Part shown: one piece after another, positions 1 through 6,929 of the stretch | Layout of the letters: each line of letters opens with the position of its first letter | Position numbering within the stretch: position 1 is the stretch's first letter | NCBI GenBank assembly: GCA_013698215.1 | Contig: JACCVJ010000406.1 | Location: forward strand, 1 to 11,585 | Reading direction: 5' to 3' | DNA length: 11,585 bases | From: Tatlockia sp. | GTDB taxonomy: Bacteria; Cyanobacteriota; Cyanobacteriia; Cyanobacteriales; Chroococcidiopsidaceae | Notes under the pieces: generated by a model | Database searches by the model: none | The model's input: the letters and a program-made list of their open reading frames with translations, nothing else | What the model was told of the DNA's origin: nothing | Program-made: the position numbers and the translations under genes

Positions 1-2
1 TT

Positions 3-152
3 GTTAGCGACAACAACTTTAGCCCTACTCAGTTTACTCAAGTCTTAGCTTTTAGTGTTGAACCTGTCCCCGAACCTTCCGCTACCGTTGGGTTAGCGGT
101 ACTTGTACTTGCAGGAGCGATCGCCAAACGCAAATCTAAGGTTTCTAAGTAA
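3..152 (+). CDS. PEP-CTERM domain protein, C-terminal fragment (5' end outside window)
   Basis: An open frame enters from the left edge and ends at TAA 150-152, giving 49 visible residues. The tail has the three parts of a PEP-CTERM sorting signal: a VPEP motif (visible residues 22-25), a hydrophobic segment of about 16 residues rich in Ala, Val and Leu (26-41), and a basic end (KRKSKVSK). In this family the protein is exported by Sec and the tail is processed by an exosortase, usually in bacteria that make extracellular polysaccharide. The domain carrying the function lies outside the window, so the role is unknown. No exosortase gene is visible here. One HIP1 octamer (117-124) lies inside the coding sequence. 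The sorting tail is well supported; the rest of the protein cannot be judged. Confidence 0.85.
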   Translation, partial: VSDNNFSPTQFTQVLAFSVEPVPEPSATVGLAVLVLAGAIAKRKSKVSK

Positions 153-212
153 TGTATTCTAGGCTGCTCTATTACTGACGGTTGAAGGCTGCAACTAAAA
201 CTTGATTAATTG

Positions 213-244
213 TTGACAAAATCCTAAAAAGCTGCCACTATAGT
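213..244 (+). promoter_or_regulatory. Candidate promoter of tRNA-Asp
   Basis: A consensus -35 hexamer TTGACA (213-218) is followed by a -10-like TATAGT (239-244), about 15 bases before the mature tRNA. The spacer is 20 bp, longer than the usual 16-18 for sigma70-type promoters. Alternatively a poorer hexamer at 236-241 is used at 17 bp. The call rests on motif matching and position only. Confidence 0.4.
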
Positions 245-258
245 AAAGCCCTGAATAA

Positions 259-332
259 GGGACTGTAGTTCAATTGGTTAGAGCACCGCCCTGTCACGGC
301 GGAAGTTGCGGGTTCGAGCCCCGTCAGTCCCG
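259..332 (+). tRNA. tRNA-Asp (anticodon GUC)
   Basis: All four arms fold. The acceptor stem GGGACTG/CAGTCCC is perfect over 7 bp. The D arm is GTTC/GAGC around a nine-base loop. The anticodon stem CCGCC/GGCGG encloses loop CTGTCAC, with GTC at 293-295. The T stem GCGGG/CCCGT carries the standard TTCGAGC loop. Position 332 is the discriminator G, and CCA is not encoded. GUC reads Asp codons GAC and GAU. The T-loop begins with the TTC whose first U (U54) is the target of the methyltransferase TrmFO, encoded on the opposite strand about 110 bp downstream. Confidence 0.97.
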
Positions 333-389
333 TTAATTTGTTTCATATTTGAAAAGCCTAGTAATTTGGGATTGCAACTAGCCTAATGC

Positions 390-431
390 TTTAGAGGCAA
401 AAACAATCTGCTAACTGTTTTTGCCTCTAAA
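390..431. terminator. Long hairpin between convergent tRNA-Asp and trmFO, possible bidirectional terminator
   Basis: Arms 390-405 and 416-431 are perfect 16-bp inverted repeats enclosing a ten-base loop (406-415). The A run in one arm and the T run in the other lie inside the stem, so there is no classic U tract after it on either strand. It lies between the tRNA and the trmFO stop codon, about 12 bp beyond that stop, which is where a shared terminator would be expected. Termination activity is inferred from structure and position. Confidence 0.55.
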
Positions 432-442
432 ACGCTCAAGTT

Positions 443-1807
443 TTAACGAGCTACCGTCGCTAACGTTGGCAACGAAGAACTATACCAGATAGCCAAATTA
501 GCTAAAGCGCGATCACGGTAAGCAGCGTATCGTTCTTGTTTGCTCTTGAGTTTCTCTGGTAATGGGGGCAAAATGCCAAAATTGGGCGGCATTGGTTGAA
601 AATGTTTAGGCGATGCGGAACTAATAAATTCAAATAGCGCCCCCATCATTGTTGTATCAGGCAGCGTTAAAGGCGGCTGACCTAAAGCTAACCTTGCGGC
701 ATTAGTACCAGCCAACCAACCCCCGGCAGAGGCTGCGGTATAGCCCTCTGTACCAATTATTTGTCCGGCGGCTAAAACTGTAGAATGATGCTTAAATTGC
801 AAACTAGGGTGCAATAACTGCGGCGCATTAATGAATGTATTGCGGTGCATGACTCCCAAACGCACAAACTCCGCATTTTCCAAGCCAGGAATCATTTGAA
901 ATATCCGCTTTTGTTCGCTCCAACGTAAATTTGTTTGAAATCCTACCATATTCCACAACTGCCCAGCTTTATCTTCTTGGCGCAATTGCACGACAGCATA
1001 GGGTCGTTCGGACTTGTTTTCGGGGGCGCGAAAATCGCCTTTACGGGCATCAAATAAACCTACAGGCTTTAAGGGGCCATAACGCATCGTATCTTCGCCG
1101 CGCTGGGCTAATTCCTCAATGGGCAAACAAGCTTCAAAAAACTTAGCCGTCTCGCGCTCAAAGTCTTTTAATTGGGCTTGTTCGGCAATACATAGTTCTT
1201 GACGAAAGTGCAAATACTGTTCGCGGTTCATTGGGCAATTAAGATAATCAGCGTCGCCTTTGTCGTAGCGAGAAGCAAGAAAAGCCCGATCGCGGTTAAT
1301 TGATTCGCCAACTACTATGGGACTCGCCGCATCAAAAAAGCTGAGGTATTCCATCCCCGTAAATCGTTGCAAATCTTCGGCAAGTTGGGGGCTGGTTAAG
1401 GGACCCGTAGCTAAAACAACAATTCCTGATGGGATTTCCTCAACTTCTCCCCGCCGCAACTCAATTAATGGATGATTCGCCAAAGTTGTAGTTAAGTCAT
1501 GGCTAAATTTGCCTCTATCTACCGCTAAAGCACCTCCGGCGGGTACAGAGTGTTCGTCAGCTTTAGCAATAATAATTGAACTAAGTTGACGAAGTTCGGC
1601 GTGCAGTAACCCCGCCGCGCGATCGCTCGAAATTGCCCCAAAGGAATTACTACAAACGAGTTCTGCTAATTCCTGAGAATGGTGGGCAGGGCTAACTTTA
1701 TCGGGGCGCATTTCTTGCAATATTACGGGTACTCCCGCCGCCGCAATTTGCCAAGCGGCTTCGGTTCCAGCTATTCCACCGCCAATAACATGAATTGGTT
1801 GTACCAT
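443..1807 (-). CDS. trmFO: Methylenetetrahydrofolate-tRNA-(uracil-54-C5)-methyltransferase TrmFO
   Basis: This enzyme makes ribothymidine at U54 of the tRNA T-loop, using methylene-THF as carbon donor and FAD as reductant, in the cytoplasm. The 454 residues match the family's usual length. The N-terminal FAD-binding glycine motif (GGGIAGTEAA, about 9-18) is followed by EMRP, the VCSNSFGA motif with C52, and FEACLPIEE with C227. Those two cysteines match the catalytic pair of the family. The C-terminal GTEGYTAASAGGWLAGTNAA (352-371) is the second flavin-contact region. The ATG at 1807 has AAAGGT about 8 bases upstream as ribosome binding site. The M50 protease gene lies 35 bp upstream on the same strand, so cotranscription is likely. 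It converges on tRNA-Asp. No lesion is seen. Confidence 0.96.
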   Translation of the reverse strand: MVQPIHVIGGGIAGTEAAWQIAAAGVPVILQEMRPDKVSPAHHSQELAELVCSNSFGAISSDRAAGLLHAELRQLSSIIIAKADEHSVPAGGALAVDRGKFSHDLTTTLANHPLIELRRGEVEEIPSGIVVLATGPLTSPQLAEDLQRFTGMEYLSFFDAASPIVVGESINRDRAFLASRYDKGDADYLNCPMNREQYLHFRQELCIAEQAQLKDFERETAKFFEACLPIEELAQRGEDTMRYGPLKPVGLFDARKGDFRAPENKSERPYAVVQLRQEDKAGQLWNMVGFQTNLRWSEQKRIFQMIPGLENAEFVRLGVMHRNTFINAPQLLHPSLQFKHHSTVLAAGQIIGTEGYTAASAGGWLAGTNAARLALGQPPLTLPDTTMMGALFEFISSASPKHFQPMPPNFGILPPLPEKLKSKQERYAAYRDRALANLAIWYSSSLPTLATVAR

Positions 1808-1842
1808 TAATGACCTTTGATGAATAAAAGTAAATTGTCTAG

Positions 1843-3330
1843 CTAGTTTAGGAATTGAGCGAATCTTTCTGGCATGGGCAAAATAATAATTACCAACAAT
1901 GCCATTGCCAGTATTCCCAAAATATCGCGCTGATTATCTAGTTCGCTAATATCATTTAACGCAGGTTCGTCGGCAATGGGCATAAAAAATAAGATAATTG
2001 CCCAGAGTAAGAAACCAGGTTGTAGTAAAGCCAGCCCTAATAATAAAAATCGGGAAATTTGCCCGATCGCTATACCCTTGCGTTGTCCGAACATGGCATG
2101 AATAATATGACCGCCATCAAGTTGTCCTACAGGAATCAAATTTAAAGCTGTAGCTATTAGTCCGAGTAGCCCGGCTACGGCTACGGGGTGCAAGTCTAAG
2201 GCGCGATCGCCCGTTAGTTGAATGCCCAGTGTCAACTTACTCAGCAGCGCCAATAGTAGGGAGTAATTGGGGTTTAAGGCATTAGGGTTTAACACTTGAT
2301 CGGCTTTTTCTGGCAGCGATACAATTGTTGAATGAGCTAAACCCCAAATTAGTACAGGTAAAGTTACGATAAAACCCGCCAAGGGCCCCGCAATACTTAC
2401 GTCAAATAAGGCTTTACGGTTGGGTACAGGGCTACGCATTTGAATAAATGCGCCAAAGGTTCCTAAAAATGCTGGAAACGGAATAAAGTAAGGCAGTGTT
2501 GCCCGGATTTTGTAGTATCTGGCGGCTAAATAATGCCCTAGTTCGTGGATGCCTAAAATAGTCATTAAAGAAGCCGCGTAAGGTAAGCCGCTTAGTAGTA
2601 TCCCTGGTTCAGATTTCAATAAAGCGACGTTACTGGCATTGGCAATTTCTACCCCCACAAAGGTAGTGGTGAAAATAGTAGCAATTAGTAGCCCGATCGC
2701 CAATCCGGGGCGAGTTATTTGATTATTTTTGGGTTTACTTGCTGCTTGGGGATTGGGAACTAAAGCAAAAAATGGCTTTCCAGTGCTATCTTCTTGAAAC
2801 AAGACTAAAAAGCGATCGCCAAAATTGGCGCGAACATTCTCTTTAATGCGATCGTAAGCCTGGGATGAAGATTTTTCTTTCACCTGTCCCCGACAAATAA
2901 TTGCTTGGGGTCGATACTCAATATTGCTTAGATAAAATATCGACCAAGGAAAACAATTTCTTAGCTTAGTTTCTTCGTCTTGATCGATGGGGCGTAAAGG
3001 CAATGGTGGCGGGACAATAGCTTTTACCGGGGGCGCTGGTTCAAGGGTCTTGGATGGTTCTTGTTGAGGAGTAATTAAGTTTTTTCGCCCTTTTTGATGC
3101 AGTTTTAGGTAGAAAAATATGCTTAGTATACTCATCCCTATCAATAGTTGTATTGGCGGTAGCTGCTTTGCACCGTAGACTACCACCCATAAACTCCAAA
3201 CAAAAGGCGGTGTCATCAATACTAGCCATAACAGCCAAACGGGAGTAGTTGTTACTCCTGTGACACTCCGGCGCACTATTAAGTAGGTAAATAGTGCCAT
3301 AAATAAAAGAATAATCCAGTCAATAATCAT
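1843..3330 (-). CDS. Site-2 protease family (M50) zinc metalloprotease, EGY-like
   Basis: A 495-residue intramembrane metalloprotease. About three hydrophobic segments lie in the first 75 residues. A Pro-rich linker (98-113) and a soluble region (about 115-200) follow, then a membrane core from about 208. The active site is HELGH at 262-266 (H262, E263, H266), with the third zinc ligand D405 in NLIPVGQLDGGH (397-408), the two-part signature of S2P enzymes. Further helices run to the C-terminus. The soluble region before the core, ending in a FALVPN stretch, recalls plant and cyanobacterial EGY-type proteins, which function in thylakoid or chloroplast membranes; that link is my inference from layout. 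The ATG at 3330 has no clear Shine-Dalgarno. trmFO follows after 35 bp. Substrate is unknown; family members cleave membrane-bound regulators. Confidence 0.9.
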   Translation of the reverse strand: MIIDWIILLFMALFTYLIVRRSVTGVTTTPVWLLWLVLMTPPFVWSLWVVVYGAKQLPPIQLLIGMSILSIFFYLKLHQKGRKNLITPQQEPSKTLEPAPPVKAIVPPPLPLRPIDQDEETKLRNCFPWSIFYLSNIEYRPQAIICRGQVKEKSSSQAYDRIKENVRANFGDRFLVLFQEDSTGKPFFALVPNPQAASKPKNNQITRPGLAIGLLIATIFTTTFVGVEIANASNVALLKSEPGILLSGLPYAASLMTILGIHELGHYLAARYYKIRATLPYFIPFPAFLGTFGAFIQMRSPVPNRKALFDVSIAGPLAGFIVTLPVLIWGLAHSTIVSLPEKADQVLNPNALNPNYSLLLALLSKLTLGIQLTGDRALDLHPVAVAGLLGLIATALNLIPVGQLDGGHIIHAMFGQRKGIAIGQISRFLLLGLALLQPGFLLWAIILFFMPIADEPALNDISELDNQRDILGILAMALLVIIILPMPERFAQFLN

Positions 3331-3378
3331 ACTATTTAAAATAAAGTTTAATGAGGATTTGAGGATGCCAAACTTTTT

Positions 3379-3407
3379 TTGAAAACCCGACCTGCTGCAT
3401 TCATAAT
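3379..3407 (+). promoter_or_regulatory. Candidate promoter of the MBL-fold gene
   Basis: TTGAAA (3379-3384) and CATAAT (3402-3407) are separated by exactly 17 bp. Each differs from the sigma70 consensus at one base. Predicted transcription would begin near 3414, leaving a short leader of about 25 bases before the GTG start at 3440. It lies in the 109-bp divergent gap facing the M50 protease gene. No equally good promoter was seen on the opposite strand. Confidence 0.5.
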
Positions 3408-3439
3408 CAAAAAACTAGAGCTTTCTACTGGCGGTAGCT

Positions 3440-4165
3440 GTGTACTCAGATTCTTCCTTTCCCACTTTTGTTAATACAACGGATTTTGACCCCATTCCCG
3501 CCCAGCGTCATTCCAAACCACCCCAAGCTGTATTAGACAATATTTATGCTTTTTCACCTAATTCTGAAACTTTAGGAGGTACTTCTTATCTTATTGTAGA
3601 AAAAGAAGGCAATATCTTGCTTGATTGTCCGGCGGTAGATGAGCCTACTTGTGAGTTTTTGACTACTCACGGCGGGATAAAAAGCTTATTTATTACTCAT
3701 CGAGGCGGCATTGGCAAGGTACGACAGCTACAAAACTCTTTTAATTGTGAAGTTTTAATTCAAGAGCAAGAAGCTTACTTATTGCCAAAAGTTAAAGTAA
3801 CAACTTTTAGGCAAGAAATTACTCTGCAAAGCAACTTAAGGGCAATTTGGACATCGGGGCATTCTCCTGGTTCCTCCTGCCTCTATTATTCGCGTTATGG
3901 TGGTATTTTGTTTACGGGGCGACACTTGCTACCAAATCGTCAAGGGCAACCTGTACCGTTAAGAACTGCTAAAACTTTTCAATGGCATTGGCAAATAAAC
4001 AGCTTACAACTACTGCGGGAAACTTTTACGCCGGAAAACTTGGCTTATATTTGTCCTGGGGCAAATATAGGGTTTTTGCGGGGAGAAAAAGTAATCGCTG
4101 ATGCGTATCAGCAATTAGCGATGCTAGACTTAACAGCCTTAAAAAACTCTCCAACTATTTTGTAG
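3440..4165 (+). CDS. Metallo-beta-lactamase-fold protein with degenerate metal site
   Basis: A 241-residue protein with the strand order and spacing of an MBL-fold hydrolase: a hydrophobic LLDCPAV strand (60-66), LFITHRGGIG (83-92), TSGHSPGSS (138-146), GGILFTGRHLLP (154-165) and ICPGANIGF (204-212). The usual HxHxDH metal motif is reduced to H87 followed by RGGIG. The bridging Asp of the usual LFTGD is R161, and the late PGHG His is replaced by Ala-Asn (208-209). The GHSPG His (H141) remains. Hydrolase activity with two metals is therefore unlikely; a structural, binding or redox role is possible, but the substrate is unknown. An in-frame TAG at 3416-3418 makes GTG 3440 the plausible start, with GGCGG just upstream. 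Its stop codon lies 2 bp from that of the convergent ctpA-type gene. Confidence 0.8.
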   Translation: MYSDSSFPTFVNTTDFDPIPAQRHSKPPQAVLDNIYAFSPNSETLGGTSYLIVEKEGNILLDCPAVDEPTCEFLTTHGGIKSLFITHRGGIGKVRQLQNSFNCEVLIQEQEAYLLPKVKVTTFRQEITLQSNLRAIWTSGHSPGSSCLYYSRYGGILFTGRHLLPNRQGQPVPLRTAKTFQWHWQINSLQLLRETFTPENLAYICPGANIGFLRGEKVIADAYQQLAMLDLTALKNSPTIL

Positions 4166-4167
4166 GT

Positions 4168-5409
4168 TTAAGCGGCTTTTGCTACCACAACCTTGCTTGT
4201 CAAAAACTCTACGGCGGCTGCGTATTGATTATCTGCTGCTGTACCGATTTGTTCGCGGGTAATGGGTTCTAGTTTAACTAAGCGATCGGGGGCTATACCT
4301 AATTTATTAATATCTCGATGATTGGGAGTTTCGTATTTAGCTACTGTAACCGCCAATCCCGCACCATCAGACAAGTCAAACAAAGACTGAATTAAGCCTT
4401 TACCAAAAGTAGTTTCTCCTACCAAAGTCGCCCTACCGTTGTCTTGCAGCGCTCCGGCTAAAATTTCACTAGCACTAGCCGACCCTTGATTGACTAGAAC
4501 TACCAATGGATCGCGGGTTAAGGGCGATCCGTAAGCTTCAAAACTGCCTTGAATCCCTTGGCGGTTTACAGTGTATACCACTGTGCCTTTATCTAACCAC
4601 AACCGCGCAATTTCAATTCCTGATTGCAATAAACCGCCGGGATTATTGCGTAAATCTAAAATATATGCTTCCGCGCCTTGCTTTTCTAAGCTATCGATCG
4701 CATGAGCAAGCTCCGTTGTAGCGTTGGCATTAAATTGAGTTAAACGAATGTAGCCAATGGGAACGTTTTGGGGAGAACGCAACTGACTAACTACAGGATT
4801 TAAGGCTATGCGATCGCGTACTAAATCAATTTCCTTGCTTGCTTCCCCTTCGCGCTCAATAGTCAAGTAGACATGAGTGCCTATTTTCCCCCGCATCCTT
4901 GCTGCTGCTTCATCTAAGGTAATTTGGGTACTAGGAGTGCTATTAATTTGGGTAATGCGATCGCGCGAGCGAATCCCAGCTTTATCGGCGGGAGAGCCAG
5001 CAATGGGGGCGACTACCTCTAAAACTCCGGTTTTTGCCTCTAAAGCAATTTGTAAGCCTACTCCAGTCAACTCTCCTGACGTATTTACCTGCAAGCTGCG
5101 GTACTGTTCTGGGCGCAAAAACCGCGTAAACGGGTCGTCCAAAGTAGCAATCATTTTTTGGACAGCATTAAAAGCTGATTCTTCGTCATTTAAAGGCTGT
5201 TTCAGCACTTTTTGCCGCACCGATGCCCAATTTTGGTGATTGAAACTATCATCTAAATAAGTACGGTTAACAATTCTCCATGCCTCGGAGACTAACTTTT
5301 GTTCTTTAGTCAGCGCGGCGGCGGGAGATGTCCAACTACCAATAGAGACAGCAATTGACAGTATTAGTAAGATGCCGATTTGAAAAATTCGTTTGTAATT
5401 TACACTCAT
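4168..5409 (-). CDS. ctpA: Carboxyl-terminal processing protease (S41 family), CtpA type
   Basis: A Ser/Lys protease of the tail-specific family. In cyanobacteria CtpA removes the C-terminal extension of precursor D1 in the lumen so that the photosystem II manganese cluster can assemble. Numbering from ATG 5409 gives 413 residues. An export signal has basic NYKR, a hydrophobic core and an A-x-A-like cleavage site near 30-32. A PDZ domain spans roughly 113-198, with GVGLQI and PADKAGI. The catalytic core has DLRNNPGG (252-259), the nucleophile S312 in GSASASEI, and general base K337 in GETTFGKGLIQ, 25 residues apart as in the family. An upstream GTG at 5460 extends the frame by 17 residues but spoils the signal peptide's N-terminus and lacks a ribosome binding site, whereas ATG 5409 has GAGGG upstream. 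Divergent from petB. Which paralogue (CtpA, B or C) is less certain than the family. Confidence 0.9.
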   Translation of the reverse strand: MSVNYKRIFQIGILLILSIAVSIGSWTSPAAALTKEQKLVSEAWRIVNRTYLDDSFNHQNWASVRQKVLKQPLNDEESAFNAVQKMIATLDDPFTRFLRPEQYRSLQVNTSGELTGVGLQIALEAKTGVLEVVAPIAGSPADKAGIRSRDRITQINSTPSTQITLDEAAARMRGKIGTHVYLTIEREGEASKEIDLVRDRIALNPVVSQLRSPQNVPIGYIRLTQFNANATTELAHAIDSLEKQGAEAYILDLRNNPGGLLQSGIEIARLWLDKGTVVYTVNRQGIQGSFEAYGSPLTRDPLVVLVNQGSASASEILAGALQDNGRATLVGETTFGKGLIQSLFDLSDGAGLAVTVAKYETPNHRDINKLGIAPDRLVKLEPITREQIGTAADNQYAAAVEFLTSKVVVAKAA

Positions 5410-5571
5410 CTCACTATTTTCCCTCTTTCTCCCCAAAATTTCGCCGCCATTGACACGCACAATTATGAAATCATCCTCTCGATTATGTTACTTTTTTTAT
5501 AGAACTAATGCAGAAAAACTCAGCTAACTGCCAACCCTCACGGAAAGCAATTGGGCGATCGCCAAGCAAAA

Positions 5572-5583
5572 AACTACGTAGTT
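5572..5583. promoter_or_regulatory. Perfect 12-bp palindrome AACTACGTAGTT, possible operator
   Basis: The arms AACTA and TAGTT flank a central CG. The palindrome sits near the middle of the ctpA/petB divergent region, about 130 bp before the petB start and 10 bp from a HIP1 site. The same half-sites recur at 5649-5662 with a four-base spacer. Binding by a dimeric regulator is inferred from symmetry only. It does not match the NtcA pattern GTA-N8-TAC. Confidence 0.35.
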
Positions 5584-5648
5584 GAGCAACAATAATAAGA
5601 GTGCCAAATGCCTAGAACTTGTGCAGCCCTTAGAAAACTGACTCTGAG

Positions 5649-5662
5649 AACTAATTTTAGTT
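5649..5662. promoter_or_regulatory. Second AACTA/TAGTT dyad before petB
   Basis: AACTA (5649-5653) and TAGTT (5658-5662) form an inverted pair around ATTT. The half-sites are the same as in the palindrome at 5572-5583, whose centre lies 78 bp away. It is about 50 bp before the petB start, where it could act as an operator or an mRNA 5' element. AT-rich dyads of this size can arise by chance, so confidence is low. Confidence 0.25.
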
Positions 5663-5710
5663 TGAGGAGTTTTAAAACCGTAATCCATTTTCAGGAAATT
5701 TACTAATTGT

Positions 5711-6358
5711 ATGGCAAACGTTTACGACTGGTTTGAGGAGCGCTTAGAAATTGAGGCGCTGGCTGAAGATGTAACCAATAAGTATGTGCCTCCCCACGTC
5801 AATATTTTTTACTGCTTTGGCGGCATCACTTTAACTTGCTTTTTAATCCAGTTTGCTACTGGGTTCGCCATGACGTTTTACTACAGACCAACGGTTGCGG
5901 AAGCTTATACTTCCGTACAGTACCTCATGAATGATGTCAACTTCGGTTGGCTAATTCGTTCTGTGCATCGCTGGTCTGCAAGCATGATGGTGTTGATGAT
6001 GATTTTGCACACCTTCCGGGTTTATCTTACTGGTGGCTTCAAAAAGCCCCGTGAATTAACCTGGGTAACGGGTGTAATTTTAGCAGTCCTTACCGTTTCT
6101 TTTGGTGTAACTGGCTACTCCCTACCTTGGGATCAAGTTGGATACTGGGCGGTAAAAATTGTTAGTGGTGTACCAGAAGCAATCCCCGTAGTTGGTACGC
6201 TTATGGCTGACCTCTTACGCGGCGGTTCTAGTGTCGGTCAAGCAACCTTAACTCGTTATTACAGCGCTCATACCTTCGTATTGCCTTGGTTGATTGCTGT
6301 ATTTATGTTGCTGCACTTTTTGATGATTCGCAAGCAAGGCATTTCTGGGCCTTTGTAA
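5711..6358 (+). CDS. petB: Cytochrome b6 (PetB), cytochrome b6f complex
   Basis: Core membrane subunit of the thylakoid cytochrome b6f complex, carrying electrons between the two quinone sites toward plastocyanin or cytochrome c6. The 215 residues are the canonical length. Both pairs of b-heme ligands are present at canonical positions: H86 and H187, and H100 and H202. C35 is in place to bind the extra c-type heme of b6f. Four hydrophobic helices lie at about 35-55, 88-107, 116-135 and 187-206, with the TGYSLPWDQVGYWA stretch (134-147) after helix three. ATG 5711 gives the standard MANVYDWFEERLEI N-terminus, with AGGAAA about 13 bases upstream. petD follows after 58 bp on the same strand, the usual petBD operon. 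No anomaly in the protein. Confidence 0.99.
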   Translation: MANVYDWFEERLEIEALAEDVTNKYVPPHVNIFYCFGGITLTCFLIQFATGFAMTFYYRPTVAEAYTSVQYLMNDVNFGWLIRSVHRWSASMMVLMMILHTFRVYLTGGFKKPRELTWVTGVILAVLTVSFGVTGYSLPWDQVGYWAVKIVSGVPEAIPVVGTLMADLLRGGSSVGQATLTRYYSAHTFVLPWLIAVFMLLHFLMIRKQGISGPL

Positions 6359-6416
6359 TTTAAGCAATTGCGCGGCTAATCGCTTTTATCAACTCTAAAA
6401 GGAGAACACTTTACTG

Positions 6417-6899
6417 ATGGCAACGATTAAAAAACCGGATCTTAGCGATCCAAAGTTACGGGAAAAACTAGCTCTAGGCATGGGTCATAACTACTATGGC
6501 GAACCTGCTTGGCCTAATGACTTATTGTATATGTTCCCTGTCGTAATTTTAGGCACGGGAGCTTGTATTGTGGCTTTGGCGGTCTTAGACCCTGCTACTA
6601 CGGGCGAAGTTGCAAATCCTTTCGCTACCCCATTGGAAATTTTACCAGAATGGTATTTGTATCCAGTGTTTCAGATTCTCCGCTCAGTTCCTAGCAAGCT
6701 TTTGGGAGTGTTAGCAATGGCTGCGGTTCCCATTGGGTTAATTGTTGTTCCCTTCATTGAGAACGTAAACAAGTTTCAAAACCCTTTCCGTCGTCCAGTA
6801 GCTACAACTGTGTTCATGATTGGCACAATAATTACCTTGTGGCTAGGAATTGGTGCTACTTATCCCATTGATAAGTCATTTACCCTAGGCCTATTCTAG
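6417..6899 (+). CDS. petD: Cytochrome b6f complex subunit IV (PetD)
   Basis: Subunit IV corresponds to the C-terminal half of mitochondrial cytochrome b and completes the quinol oxidation site beside cytochrome b6 in the thylakoid membrane. The 160 residues are the standard length. The PEWY motif, which lines the Qo site, is at 77-80, with E78 at its canonical position. The N-terminal KKPDLSDPKLREKLA, GHNYYGEPAWPNDLLYMFP and ENVNKFQNPFRRP stretches are typical. Three hydrophobic helices lie at about 37-57, 95-112 and 128-148. A strong AAAGGAG (6398-6404) precedes ATG 6417 by 12 bases. Cotranscribed with petB; a terminator follows at 6930-6992. Confidence 0.99.
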   Translation: MATIKKPDLSDPKLREKLALGMGHNYYGEPAWPNDLLYMFPVVILGTGACIVALAVLDPATTGEVANPFATPLEILPEWYLYPVFQILRSVPSKLLGVLAMAAVPIGLIVVPFIENVNKFQNPFRRPVATTVFMIGTIITLWLGIGATYPIDKSFTLGLF

Positions 6900-6929
6900 G
6901 GTAATCTAGCTACAGTCAAGAGTTATATT

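Larger units (their letters stand above)
5410..5710. promoter_or_regulatory. Divergent ctpA/petB intergenic control region
   Basis: About 300 bp separate two photosynthesis-related genes read in opposite directions, so it must hold both promoters. I see a HIP1 octamer (5555-5562), a 12-bp palindrome (5572-5583), a related looser dyad (5649-5662), a 9-bp direct repeat AGAACTAAT (5501-5509 and 5647-5655), and a 32-codon ORF ending 4 bp before petB. An AT-rich stretch at 5480-5500 contains -10-like CATAAT and TATAAA on the minus strand for ctpA, without a convincing -35. For petB, TTAGAA (5630-5635) with TAATTT (5652-5657) at 16 bp is possible but weak. AGGAAA at 5693-5698 is the probable petB ribosome binding site. 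Confidence 0.6.

Noticed and set aside
931..1146. A 71-codon plus-strand open frame inside trmFO
   Set aside because: It is antisense to conserved TrmFO sequence and its translation shows no domain-like features.
4877..5239. A 120-codon plus-strand open frame inside ctpA
   Set aside because: It is antisense to clearly conserved protease sequence spanning the PDZ domain, has no recognisable domain, and no ribosome binding site was seen.
5410..5460. Upstream GTG start (5460) for the ctpA-type gene
   Set aside because: It adds 17 charged residues before an otherwise normal signal peptide and has no ribosome binding site, whereas ATG 5409 has GAGGG upstream.
5465..5527. A 20-codon ORF (MKSSSRLCYFFYRTNAEKLS) in the intergenic region
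   Set aside because: It is short, has no ribosome binding site, and lies where the ctpA promoter is expected on the other strand.
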